Assembly: GCA_964580815.1 (NCBI GenBank)
Contig: CAZOLY010000149.1
Span: 1 to 8,298, forward strand
Length of the DNA stretch: 8,298 bases
Origin: G020354785 sp964580815
Lineage (GTDB): Bacteria > Bacteroidota > Bacteroidia > Bacteroidales > UBA10428
Reading direction: 5' to 3'
Within the stretch, counting starts at the first letter, position 1, and every line of letters begins with the position of its first letter. Below the pieces are notes generated by a model. That model saw only the letters and a program-made list of their open reading frames with translations, was not told the origin of the DNA and made no database searches. The translations under genes were made by a program, and so were the position numbers. Below are positions 1-6,655 of the stretch, piece by piece.

Positions 1-1389
1 GCTATTAACCAGCTTCAGTCCGTCACGGACAACGGCACGGCCTCATCGCAGGTAGATGATTACCCAGGCACGAGCGGCACATATACTTATGATGACAATG
101 GAAATATGGATCATGACGGAGGGAAGAACCTTGACATAGAATATAACTACCTGAACCTGCCCGAGGTTATTGATTTTGGTGGAGACAACAAGCTTTTTTA
201 CCATTATGATGCTTCGGGACGCAAGCTTGTAAAGTATAAGGACGTCAGCATGGGTACGGACGAGGTAACGCATTATATAGGCGAGATAGTATATTCGGAT
301 AATGATATAGATTATATAATCACTGAAGAGGGGCGCATAGTTCCGTATGAGACCGAGGATGGCACAAGATGGCTTTATGAATACTATATGAAGGATCATC
401 TTGGCAACACACGTACGGTATTTAACGGCACGGACCTTGGAGGCAATATAGATATGCTTCAGCACTCGAACTATTACCCGTTCGGACTGGCGTTTAACCT
501 GGTGGATTACAATACATCGACAACAAGCGATTACACGGAAAATAAGTATCTTTACAACAATAAGGAATTACAGGACGACATGATGGAAAGCAAAAAACTT
601 GACTGGTACGATTACGGCGCACGCATGTATGACCCGCAACTGGGGAGGTGGCACACACTAGATCCTCTTATGGAAAAAATATCATCATGGACACCTTACA
701 ATTATGTTAGAAATAATCCAATATTAAAAATTGATCCAACCGGTAATTGGGACGTCACGGTACATGTATACAATAATAGAGGAGAATATGGCTATGGTAT
801 TGCTATTGTAACTGATAGAAATGGTAATGAAGTCTTTAGATATACTGTAAGAGCAGAAGGAACTGGAGGACATGATAGAACCGTAAAAAAAGCAGACACT
901 CCATTGGGTGTATATGATATCCCTGATAATAATCCTTGGATATCAGGAGGCAGTAGAAAGTCACTCGGGCCGAACGCTAGATTAAACATGACTCCGGTTT
1001 CTGGAGAAGCATCAGAAATAGACACTAGGAATTTAACCGATATTCGTATTCATGGTGGTCGACAAGAAACTTTTAATTCAAAGAAAAAGCAATGGACACC
1101 TGTTTCAAATCCGAAATTAGAAAAGACATGGGGGTGCTTACGAGCATATGATACTGATATGGCAACATTTAAACAGACAACAGATAATTTACAAGCAAAT
1201 AATGCAGAAGAAGTTCCTGGTCAAGTTACTATTGTAGATGATCTAGAAAAGGTTGAAACTCCAGATAATTATGTAGAATCAGAACCAAAAATAAATGTAA
1301 CTTATCAAGTACCGGAAAACGAGCTTGAGTATTGGCAGAATTTTGTTAATAATCTTTTAAATAATTACAATAATAATGGGGGTCAATAA
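1..1389 (+). CDS. Rhs/YD-repeat protein, 3' part, with L,D-transpeptidase (YkuD)-like C-terminal toxin tip
   Basis: The frame is open from base 1, so the 5' end of the gene lies outside the window; 462 residues are visible. Numbering from base 1, residues 30-80 are YD-type repeat, 132-136 read DHLGN (Rhs core), 203-213 are YDYGARMYDPQ, and the shell ends at DPTG (245-248). After that the tip changes character. TPLGVYDI (300-307), HGG (351-353) and TWGCLR (376-381) match the order of YkuD L,D-transpeptidase motifs, with His351 and Cys379 as the likely catalytic pair. YkuD enzymes act on peptidoglycan stem peptides, and the T6SS effector Tlde1 is a known toxin of this kind. I infer that the tip attacks a rival's cell wall. 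The following gene starts 3 nt after the stop and encodes an exported protein, which fits a periplasmic target. Codon and base composition shift from GC-rich to AT-rich at the tip junction, as is usual for swapped Rhs tips. Confidence 0.9.
   Translation, partial: AINQLQSVTDNGTASSQVDDYPGTSGTYTYDDNGNMDHDGGKNLDIEYNYLNLPEVIDFGGDNKLFYHYDASGRKLVKYKDVSMGTDEVTHYIGEIVYSDNDIDYIITEEGRIVPYETEDGTRWLYEYYMKDHLGNTRTVFNGTDLGGNIDMLQHSNYYPFGLAFNLVDYNTSTTSDYTENKYLYNNKELQDDMMESKKLDWYDYGARMYDPQLGRWHTLDPLMEKISSWTPYNYVRNNPILKIDPTGNWDVTVHVYNNRGEYGYGIAIVTDRNGNEVFRYTVRAEGTGGHDRTVKKADTPLGVYDIPDNNPWISGGSRKSLGPNARLNMTPVSGEASEIDTRNLTDIRIHGGRQETFNSKKKQWTPVSNPKLEKTWGCLRAYDTDMATFKQTTDNLQANNAEEVPGQVTIVDDLEKVETPDNYVESEPKINVTYQVPENELEYWQNFVNNLLNNYNNNGGQ
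608..645 (+). repeat. Rhs core repeat, copy 1 (in the main Rhs gene)
   Basis: This is the first of five near-identical 38-bp copies encoding DYGARMYDPQLG. Only four columns vary among the five copies, and all are synonymous third positions. This copy sits inside the intact Rhs frame and is the likely recipient site for tip exchange. Confidence 0.9.
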
Positions 1390-1392
1390 AAC

Positions 1393-1989
1393 ATGTCTAT
1401 ACAATTTATTTTCATAATAAGTTTATTTAGCTTCTTTTGTCCACAAAATAACAGAAACTGTAATCAAATTAATTTGTTATGTAATTATGTTTATTGGGAA
1501 GACTTGACAGACAATCAGAAAGATGACATACTTAACTCAGAAGAGGTTAATAGGGAAGTAGTTGCCTTTTATCAAGGAAATCTAAAAATAGGAGATAATA
1601 ATCAAACAATTAATTTGCTTGATACCTTGTCTTTTTTTGCTAAAAAAGAAAAAATATCCGCATTATATTTTTTCCTTTTTAATCAAATTTGTATTAATGC
1701 AGATGGTGCTTTAGCGGAAATGATAGGTAGTTATTGTCAAACAATAATTTTAAACTCTCCAACATATGTAATTAATTATTTTAGTAATAATGAACATATT
1801 TTGAAAATATATGCTCAATATTTAGGTTATGAGCTCTATTTTAAAGAGAAAGGGACATCAGATATTGAATATAATTATGAAGATTTTAAAAAGTTGTTAT
1901 CCGATAAAATGGAGAATTTAGTACAATATGAAGAAATTTTAAAGCTATTTTATGATGAAATAGAGAAAACAATGAAGAACATGGATTGA
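1393..1989 (+). CDS. putative exported immunity protein for the YkuD-like tip
   Basis: This gene encodes 198 residues and starts 3 nt after the Rhs stop, the normal place for an Rhs immunity gene. I do not recognise a family. The first 16 residues are a hydrophobic segment (FIFIISLFSFF) followed by Cys16, which looks like an export signal. It is not a textbook lipobox because Phe occupies -1, and the short n-region leaves the exact start uncertain. The mature part is acidic, largely helical in appearance, and contains several more cysteines (Cys23, Cys30 and others). An exported immunity protein makes sense if the toxin cross-links or trims peptidoglycan in the periplasm. The assignment rests on position and the export signal, not on homology. 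Base composition is very AT-rich (10 G+C in 1741-1800), unlike the Rhs body (33 G+C in 1-60). Confidence 0.75.
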   Translation: MSIQFIFIISLFSFFCPQNNRNCNQINLLCNYVYWEDLTDNQKDDILNSEEVNREVVAFYQGNLKIGDNNQTINLLDTLSFFAKKEKISALYFFLFNQICINADGALAEMIGSYCQTIILNSPTYVINYFSNNEHILKIYAQYLGYELYFKEKGTSDIEYNYEDFKKLLSDKMENLVQYEEILKLFYDEIEKTMKNMD

Positions 1990-2012
1990 TATAAAAAGCC
2001 CAGCTTAGTTCT

Positions 2013-2744
2013 TTGAATTATCACGATTACGGCGCACGGATGTATGACCCGCAACTTGGGCGGTTCCATACGCTGGATGCCTTTGCTGAGAAATATTACG
2101 ATTTTACTCCTTATCAATACGGTGCAAATAATCCTGTACTTTTTATAGATGTTAATGGGGACAGTATTCATGTTGCAGAAGAATATCGAGAGTCTTTTAA
2201 TAATGATATTCAGAATGTTTTTAGTGATAATGCGGAATATTTTGAACACACTGAATCAGGAATGCTTGTTTTTACAGGAGATAAAAAATCTTTGACAAAG
2301 GAGCAAAAGCAGATTTATAAAGGAATGAAAAAGTTAATGGGTGAAGAAAAAACAACTAATGTAGTGTATGAAGAAAGTTATACTGTGGGCACTGGTGAAG
2401 ATGCAAAAACATACAGTACAGCTGAATTTGGAGGGGCTTTAACAGCCAGGGATGTTAATATTAATGGTGAAATACAGGATTTAATTGTTGTTTCTCCTAC
2501 AATTTCAGGCGTAAATGTTTCATTAGATACTCCAATTGGAATATTAACTAATACTCAAGAATTTGTTCAACAAAATACAACAAGTGGATTGTTTCATGAA
2601 ATAGGAGAAGCGATCACAACAAACCTTACCTATAGAGGAAAAGTAATTGATTATGAGAATAAAGTAAGGTCTATCATAGGCTTACCACTTAGACCATATG
2701 ATTTGAATCATAGTAAAACTATACCAACTATATACAAGAAATAA
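2013..2744 (+). CDS. displaced Rhs tip cassette 2, HExxE zincin-like metallopeptidase toxin
   Basis: From the TTG at 2013 there are 243 residues: Rhs core YHDYGARMYDPQLGR (3-17), shell end to DVNG (46-49), then a distinct tip. Near the C-terminus the tip has FHEIGEA (His195, Glu196, Glu199) and, 16 residues on, YEN with Glu215, then R and GLPLRPYD. A HExx(H/E) helix followed by an EN..R..GLP.R segment is typical of metallopeptidase tips in Bacteroidetes Rhs proteins. Here the usual second zinc His is Glu, so activity is uncertain. There is no ATG ahead of the core. The frame is open back to 1995 after a TAA, so TTG is the only conventional start in the conserved part. The immunity gene begins 1 nt after the stop. 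The cassette is probably silent unless recombined or translated from a weak start. Confidence 0.8.
   Translation: MNYHDYGARMYDPQLGRFHTLDAFAEKYYDFTPYQYGANNPVLFIDVNGDSIHVAEEYRESFNNDIQNVFSDNAEYFEHTESGMLVFTGDKKSLTKEQKQIYKGMKKLMGEEKTTNVVYEESYTVGTGEDAKTYSTAEFGGALTARDVNINGEIQDLIVVSPTISGVNVSLDTPIGILTNTQEFVQQNTTSGLFHEIGEAITTNLTYRGKVIDYENKVRSIIGLPLRPYDLNHSKTIPTIYKK
2023..2060 (+). repeat. Rhs core repeat, copy 2
   Basis: This 38-bp copy encodes DYGARMYDPQLG and starts 1415 bp after copy 1. It is preceded by AGTTCTTTGAATTAT (SLNY), a leader it shares with copy 3 but not with copies 1, 4 and 5. Confidence 0.9.
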
Positions 2745-2745
2745 T

Positions 2746-3213
2746 ATGAAAGCACTAATAATAAAAATAATAATATGTTGTGTTTTTGTTTCTTGTGCAT
2801 CACAAAAGAAAAAGAACATTAGTGGTGATGTTATAGGGTATGAAAAATATAATAAAAATACAACAACGTATATTGATTATTTAAATCGAGATGACATCCC
2901 TGAAATATTAAAGGAATTTTACTATGATAAATTAAAAGAAAAGGACTTCTATAAACCGCAAATTATTATTTCCACTCAAGATAGTACTCGCACTATTCAA
3001 TTAAACTCCAAGGCAGCTAATAAAGGCTATTTGTTTATAAACAAATATTCAAACTATTTTATAACTAACAATGAGAATATTATATATCTTATTGGACAGG
3101 ATACAGTAAACTCAAAAGAAAAAGTTATGAAATTAATTGAGATGAAGCGTTCCGAAGTTGTAAAAGTTGATACTTTTAAAGTTAATAAATACAATATAGT
3201 CAAAATAAATTAA
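2746..3213 (+). CDS. putative immunity lipoprotein for tip 2
   Basis: This gene encodes 155 residues. It begins with MKALIIKIIICCVFVSC, a lipoprotein signal ending in lipobox F-V-S-C with Cys17 as the lipidated residue, followed by a Ser/Gln/Lys stretch. It should be anchored in the cell envelope. The mature domain is Lys-rich and mixed alpha/beta in appearance, and I recognise no family. It starts 1 nt after the metallopeptidase tip stop (TAA-T-ATG), so the two are translationally coupled and the pair reads as toxin then immunity. An envelope-anchored immunity protein implies that the cognate toxin acts outside the cytoplasm. The family name is unknown; the lipoprotein call is strong. Confidence 0.8.
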   Translation: MKALIIKIIICCVFVSCASQKKKNISGDVIGYEKYNKNTTTYIDYLNRDDIPEILKEFYYDKLKEKDFYKPQIIISTQDSTRTIQLNSKAANKGYLFINKYSNYFITNNENIIYLIGQDTVNSKEKVMKLIEMKRSEVVKVDTFKVNKYNIVKIN

Positions 3214-3235
3214 GCAAAAGGCCGGCCAGTCCGGA

Positions 3236-3994
3236 TTGAGTTCTTTGAATTATTACGATTACGGCGCACGCATGTATGACCCCCAGCTAGGGAGGTGGCA
3301 TGTGATTGATCCGATGGTAGATTCATCCTATTCATGGACGCCGTATAGATATTCTTATGATAATCCAATTAATATTATCGATCCAGATGGAATGGATGAA
3401 TGGGAAATAAATTCAAGAGGACAGACAACTTGGAAAAAAGAAAGTGAAACGCATCAATTATTTTCGATAGATAACAAAGGGAATAGAATTAATTCAATTA
3501 CTATTGAAAATAGAAATATTTTAGATCAATTATCACAATCAAAAAGTAAGCCTGTTATTGAAGATGCAGAAGGAAATGTAATTGAACAAGGCGATACAAG
3601 AGTTGCAATAACTGATAAAAGAAGTAGTGATGACATGCTAAAAATTTTCAAGTTTGTATCTGACAATACAAATGTTGAATGGAACATTAATTATGCAAAA
3701 GTAGATGGCGAAATTAAATACGGAATTCAAACATCTAGTCTTGAAAATATCTGCTATAATACATTTGGAAAGGATGAAATTGTCACAAGCATTCATTCTC
3801 ATCCTCGTGAACCAAATAATTTTAATAGTGAGATGGAATCAATGTGGGGAGATAGAAGCAATTCATATAGTATAAACTACAATAATTATGTTTATATGCC
3901 AAAATCAACAAGGTTATATAGTGTTAAGGAAGGGAAAAGTAGTTATATACGTCATATATACAACAACTATAAGCGTTTTATTAATATGTATTAA
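3236..3994 (+). CDS. displaced Rhs tip cassette 3, JAB/MPN metallopeptidase-like toxin
   Basis: From the TTG at 3236 there are 252 residues: YYDYGARMYDPQLGRWHVIDPM (from residue 6), shell end DPDG (49-52), then the tip. The tip carries IHSHP (His187, His189), the zinc-binding signature of JAB/MPN (JAMM) peptidases, followed by a Ser198-rich acidic stretch and a hydrophobic strand (YVYMPKSTRLYSV). This matches the arrangement of JAB-type toxin domains described in bacterial polymorphic toxins. The classical motif is HxHP then SxxD. Here Ser198 is followed by Glu201, so SxxE replaces SxxD, with Asp206 nearby as an alternative ligand. There is no ATG start; the frame is open back to 3209 and contains only TTG codons. 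The immunity gene begins 1 nt after the stop. JAB toxins cleave peptide or isopeptide bonds, but the target here is unknown. Confidence 0.82.
   Translation: MSSLNYYDYGARMYDPQLGRWHVIDPMVDSSYSWTPYRYSYDNPINIIDPDGMDEWEINSRGQTTWKKESETHQLFSIDNKGNRINSITIENRNILDQLSQSKSKPVIEDAEGNVIEQGDTRVAITDKRSSDDMLKIFKFVSDNTNVEWNINYAKVDGEIKYGIQTSSLENICYNTFGKDEIVTSIHSHPREPNNFNSEMESMWGDRSNSYSINYNNYVYMPKSTRLYSVKEGKSSYIRHIYNNYKRFINMY
3255..3292 (+). repeat. Rhs core repeat, copy 3
   Basis: This 38-bp copy starts 1232 bp after copy 2. Identity with copy 4 runs on to 3317, giving 63 bp with three mismatches, all synonymous. It is preceded by the palindrome GGCCGGCC (3220-3227) and the SLNY leader. Confidence 0.9.
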
Positions 3995-3995
3995 A

Positions 3996-4610
3996 ATGTC
4001 AAAGACTTTATTTTGTTTTAACATTCTAATTTTTTTGCTAATTCTATCCTGTATAAGAGGAAAGAGTTATGTCAAAGAAAAAGATTTCCAAGAAAGACCT
4101 GTGATCAGTGATACATGCATTAAAACTGAATTATATGAATGTATAAAAAACTATATTCTTGAAAATGATAAAAAGTTGTTAGATAGAAATTCTGTCTATT
4201 CTGTTTATTTTTTTGAAAGAGATTCAATTGATTATTTTACTATATGGGTTTTTAATTCTTTTCCTAAATACCTTGAATTTTATAATCCAAATATTTCATT
4301 CGATTTTATAAATTTTAAAATACTTGATAGAAATGTTGTTTTTATAACACGAAAAGATAGCAAGAAAATCGAATTATATAATTTATGTCTTAATAATTTG
4401 ACAAAGAAAGAGGATGATCATTATCAAAAAGAAATTCCTGAAATGATTTATGATGGTTCACTATTTCCGCAAACTTATCAATATAATAAAGTTGAAGGAA
4501 AATTTATAATCCTTAATGCAGACACTCTTATTATAGACTTTTTAGGGGAGGATTATTTAAAGTATGAAAATAGGTTAAAGGAATTAAATAATAAAGCCCA
4601 GGATAATTGA
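3996..4610 (+). CDS. putative immunity lipoprotein for the JAB tip
   Basis: I chose the ATG at 3996, 1 nt after the tip stop, over an upstream in-frame ATG at 3888. The later start gives a clean lipoprotein signal, MSKTLFCFNILIFLLILSC, with lipobox I-L-S-C and Cys19. It also avoids a long overlap with the toxin gene. The protein is 204 residues. The mature region is rich in Asp, Lys, Phe and Tyr, and I recognise no family. Position and tight coupling make it the immunity partner. Its last residues, NNKAQDN, lie in the same frame as the next cassette's core and resemble the Rhs linker (compare NNKELQDD in the main Rhs gene). The very end may therefore be an Rhs remnant interrupted by the two consecutive stops at 4608-4613. 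Confidence 0.8.
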   Translation: MSKTLFCFNILIFLLILSCIRGKSYVKEKDFQERPVISDTCIKTELYECIKNYILENDKKLLDRNSVYSVYFFERDSIDYFTIWVFNSFPKYLEFYNPNISFDFINFKILDRNVVFITRKDSKKIELYNLCLNNLTKKEDDHYQKEIPEMIYDGSLFPQTYQYNKVEGKFIILNADTLIIDFLGEDYLKYENRLKELNNKAQDN

Positions 4611-4613
4611 TAG

Positions 4614-5344
4614 CTGCAACTTGGAGTAGGTTGGTACGATTACGGCGCACGCATGTATGACCCGCAACTTGGGAGGTGGCATGTGATTGATCCGATGGCA
4701 GAAAATGCTTATGATTTAACTCCTTACAGATATGCTCAAAATAATCCTATAATTGTTTTTGATATTGGTGGTTTTAGTGATTATTTCGATGCAAATGGAA
4801 ATTACTTGGGTTCAGATAATACAGTAGATGATTATGTCCGAATTATTAGTCAAGAGAATTGGAGTAATATACAATCAAAAGATGAAAATGGTATTGTAAC
4901 TTATAATGTGGAGAAGGCAATGGAATTNNNNNNNNNNATCATTATAATCCTACAGATTTATCTGCAAAAGCTGAAGAAAATGAAACAGGTGCAGGAGGCT
5001 TAACTTTTCATGCTGAAAAGAAAGATGGACAAACTTCTGAATGGATAGATATTAAAATTGAAGGAAATAGAGAAACAAAAATAGCTGATCATGCTAATGA
5101 GATAACTAATGCCTTTGCTCATGAAGAGAAACATTATAAAGATTATAAGTTATTAGGATTTGATGGTTATGATAATATGCCTAATGAATGGCGAGAACAA
5201 AGAGCTATATCTACCCAAATGAGTCATAGTAGTTACAAAGATACGAGACATAGTTATCAAAGGGCTGTACAACTATATGGAGTTAAACATAATATGTTAT
5301 TTCCTTTGAGGCCTAAACCAGCAGTTTTAATACCAAAATATTAA
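4614..5344 (+). CDS. displaced Rhs tip cassette 4, HExxH metallopeptidase-like toxin, split by an assembly gap
   Basis: The frame is open from 4614, just after two stop codons; the first ATG (4653) lies inside the core, so no proper start is visible. It encodes GWYDYGARMYDPQLGRWHVIDPM and the shell end, where the usual DPxG reads DIGG (4761-4772). Ten Ns at 4928-4937 follow. After the gap the coding frame is shifted by one relative to the part before it. Read in that frame (from 4940) the sequence is uninterrupted to the TAA at 5342-5344. This downstream part contains AHEEKHY (5117-5137), a HExxH zinc motif, and then NEWREQRA (5183-5206), whose Glu could be the third zinc ligand. That is the layout of gluzincin-type peptidases. 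The frame change is best explained by the placeholder gap length, not by a real frameshift. An immunity gene starts 5 nt after the stop. Confidence 0.78.
4636..4673 (+). repeat. Rhs core repeat, copy 4
   Basis: This 38-bp copy starts 1381 bp after copy 3. It is preceded by GGT encoding part of GWY, like copies 1 and 5 (W-Y-D-Y), in contrast to the N-Y-x-D-Y of copies 2 and 3. Confidence 0.9.
4928..4937. other. assembly gap (10 Ns) inside toxin cassette 4
   Basis: Ten Ns occur within the tip of cassette 4. Codons before the gap start at positions divisible by 3. Codons of the obvious reading frame after it start at positions leaving remainder 2. The true gap therefore probably has a length leaving remainder 2 on division by 3, not 10. 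Confidence 0.95.
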
Positions 5345-5349
5345 ATAGA

Positions 5350-5844
5350 ATGAAAAAGATTTTAACATTAGTTTTATTTCTTCTAGTATGTTATAAAATA
5401 TCAGCTCAATTAAGTTTTAATATCTATAATCTTAATTTATCAAATGTTATAATTGAATTGAAAGAAAATATTATTGATGAAGATTTGGAAAATGGTCCAT
5501 ATATAGGATTTGAATGCATAATTGAAAATTTCTCAGATTCAATAATAATTATATATCCTTCAAATTCAAAAACCAATATTATTTTTCGTTTTAGAGGTAA
5601 GGAATATATTACAGAAGTAGTATCATTACCATTTGTTGATAAAGATATTTTAGAAATAATGCCAAAACAAAAAGTTAAAATGACTTTTGGAACATATATA
5701 TTATTAGGGACTACAATTTTAAACAATAAACAAGAAGATTATACAAAGGAAATGCTTGAAATATTGCCAACATTGAAAGTTAATTATAAAGATAATATAT
5801 GGAATATGCAGACATGCGAAGTAATTAATGTTATTGTGCATTAA
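5350..5844 (+). CDS. putative exported immunity protein for tip 4
   Basis: This gene encodes 164 residues and starts 5 nt after the metallopeptidase tip stop. It begins with a clear type I signal peptide, MKKILTLVLFLLVCYKISA, with predicted cleavage between Ala19 and Gln20. ISA-Q is a common Bacteroidetes form. The mature protein is beta-rich in appearance (alternating hydrophobic strands, FECIIENFSDSIIIIYPSN and similar), which could be an immunoglobulin-like or lipocalin-like fold. I cannot assign a family. Soluble periplasmic location fits an immunity protein that blocks a periplasmic protease. The 3' end overlaps by 17 nt the ATG that could start cassette 5. Confidence 0.8.
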   Translation: MKKILTLVLFLLVCYKISAQLSFNIYNLNLSNVIIELKENIIDEDLENGPYIGFECIIENFSDSIIIIYPSNSKTNIIFRFRGKEYITEVVSLPFVDKDILEIMPKQKVKMTFGTYILLGTTILNNKQEDYTKEMLEILPTLKVNYKDNIWNMQTCEVINVIVH

Positions 5845-6655
5845 TACAATAAACATAAGCGAAGTAATTTGGTACGATTACGGCGCACGGATGTATGACC
5901 CGCAGCTTGGGAGATACCATGTTACAGATCCACTATCTGAATGGCATTTTAATTACAATCCATACCATTACTGTTTTAATAATCCCATTAACTTTATTGA
6001 CCCATTTGGATTGGATACTTTAAAACAAGATCCAAATACTGGGTTACCAAATGTAAATTTGGATGAAGTTAAGGTTACCGCTGAAAGACCAAGTTGGTTG
6101 AAAAGGGTAATTAACAAAATTGGAAGATTTTTAGCTAAATTAGATGAAGGTGGTAGTGGAGAATCACAGCCTGGAGGTATACCATTAGTATCAGAATCTG
6201 GAGGGGCATCACCAACAAGAACAACTGCTGAACATCCTGATGCAGAAGTAAATGTTGATGATTTACTACCTGCCATAGGAAGCGCTGGTGCAGGGCCTTA
6301 TCCAGGAAGAAGTCCTTTAAGTGCAGCAAAAGGTATAGACAAAGTAAAGGATGCAGCTAGTGAAGTATCCAGTAGGAATAACGGAACTACTTCTGACAGA
6401 AGTATTAAAGAATCTACTGGAGATAAAACAGACAGTCATGGAAAATTGAGAAATGTTGTACCGAGTTCAAATACCGCAGCAGAGCCTGTTACTGAGGTTG
6501 TGAAGCAGTGGGGTTCCCCTGATTCTGCAGGTGTTTGGATTAAAAAAGATTCTTCAAGTAATGGAAAAGTTAATTACACAAAAAAGAATTTAAATAATTC
6601 ATCTGAAAAGAAGTCAAATAAAAAAGATTTTCAACGAGCATGGAACAACTGGTAA
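5828..6655 (+). CDS. displaced Rhs tip cassette 5, toxin of unknown type
   Basis: This is the only displaced cassette with an ATG ahead of the core. The ATG lies inside the end of the preceding immunity gene, and the residues it adds (MLLCINTINISEVI) may be chance. The protein is 275 residues: WYDYGARMYDPQLGRYHVTDP (15-35), shell end DPFG (58-61), then LDEVKVTA (77-84), a motif often seen in linkers of Bacteroidetes surface proteins. Next comes a short basic helix-like segment (SWLKRVINKIGRFLAKL), a long Gly/Ser/Pro/Thr-rich stretch, and a Lys/Asn-rich tail ending KDFQRAWNNW. I see no catalytic motif from known toxin families. The basic amphipathic segment after the linker could be membrane-active, but that is speculation. 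The immunity gene overlaps its last 16 nt. Confidence 0.75.
   Translation: MLLCINTINISEVIWYDYGARMYDPQLGRYHVTDPLSEWHFNYNPYHYCFNNPINFIDPFGLDTLKQDPNTGLPNVNLDEVKVTAERPSWLKRVINKIGRFLAKLDEGGSGESQPGGIPLVSESGGASPTRTTAEHPDAEVNVDDLLPAIGSAGAGPYPGRSPLSAAKGIDKVKDAASEVSSRNNGTTSDRSIKESTGDKTDSHGKLRNVVPSSNTAAEPVTEVVKQWGSPDSAGVWIKKDSSSNGKVNYTKKNLNNSSEKKSNKKDFQRAWNNW
5874..5911 (+). repeat. Rhs core repeat, copy 5
   Basis: This 38-bp copy starts 1238 bp after copy 4. Sequence similarity to the other copies ends soon after it (GRYHVTDP in place of GRWHVIDP). Confidence 0.9.

Noticed and set aside
43..465. Minus-strand open frame of 140 residues
   Set aside because: It lies opposite the Rhs body, has a composition typical of a shadow frame and no recognisable domain.
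3888..3995. Upstream in-frame ATG for the JAB immunity gene
   Set aside because: It would overlap the toxin by over 100 nt and bury the lipoprotein signal; the ATG at 3996 gives a proper lipobox.
608..5911. Regularly spaced short repeats, considered as CRISPR or recombinase att sites
   Set aside because: Spacing is 1.2-1.4 kb, the repeats encode an Rhs peptide in frame, and no cas or integrase gene is present.
5968..6329. Two overlapping minus-strand frames opposite cassette 5
   Set aside because: They arise from the low-complexity Gly/Ser-rich coding sequence on the + strand and have no start context or partner.
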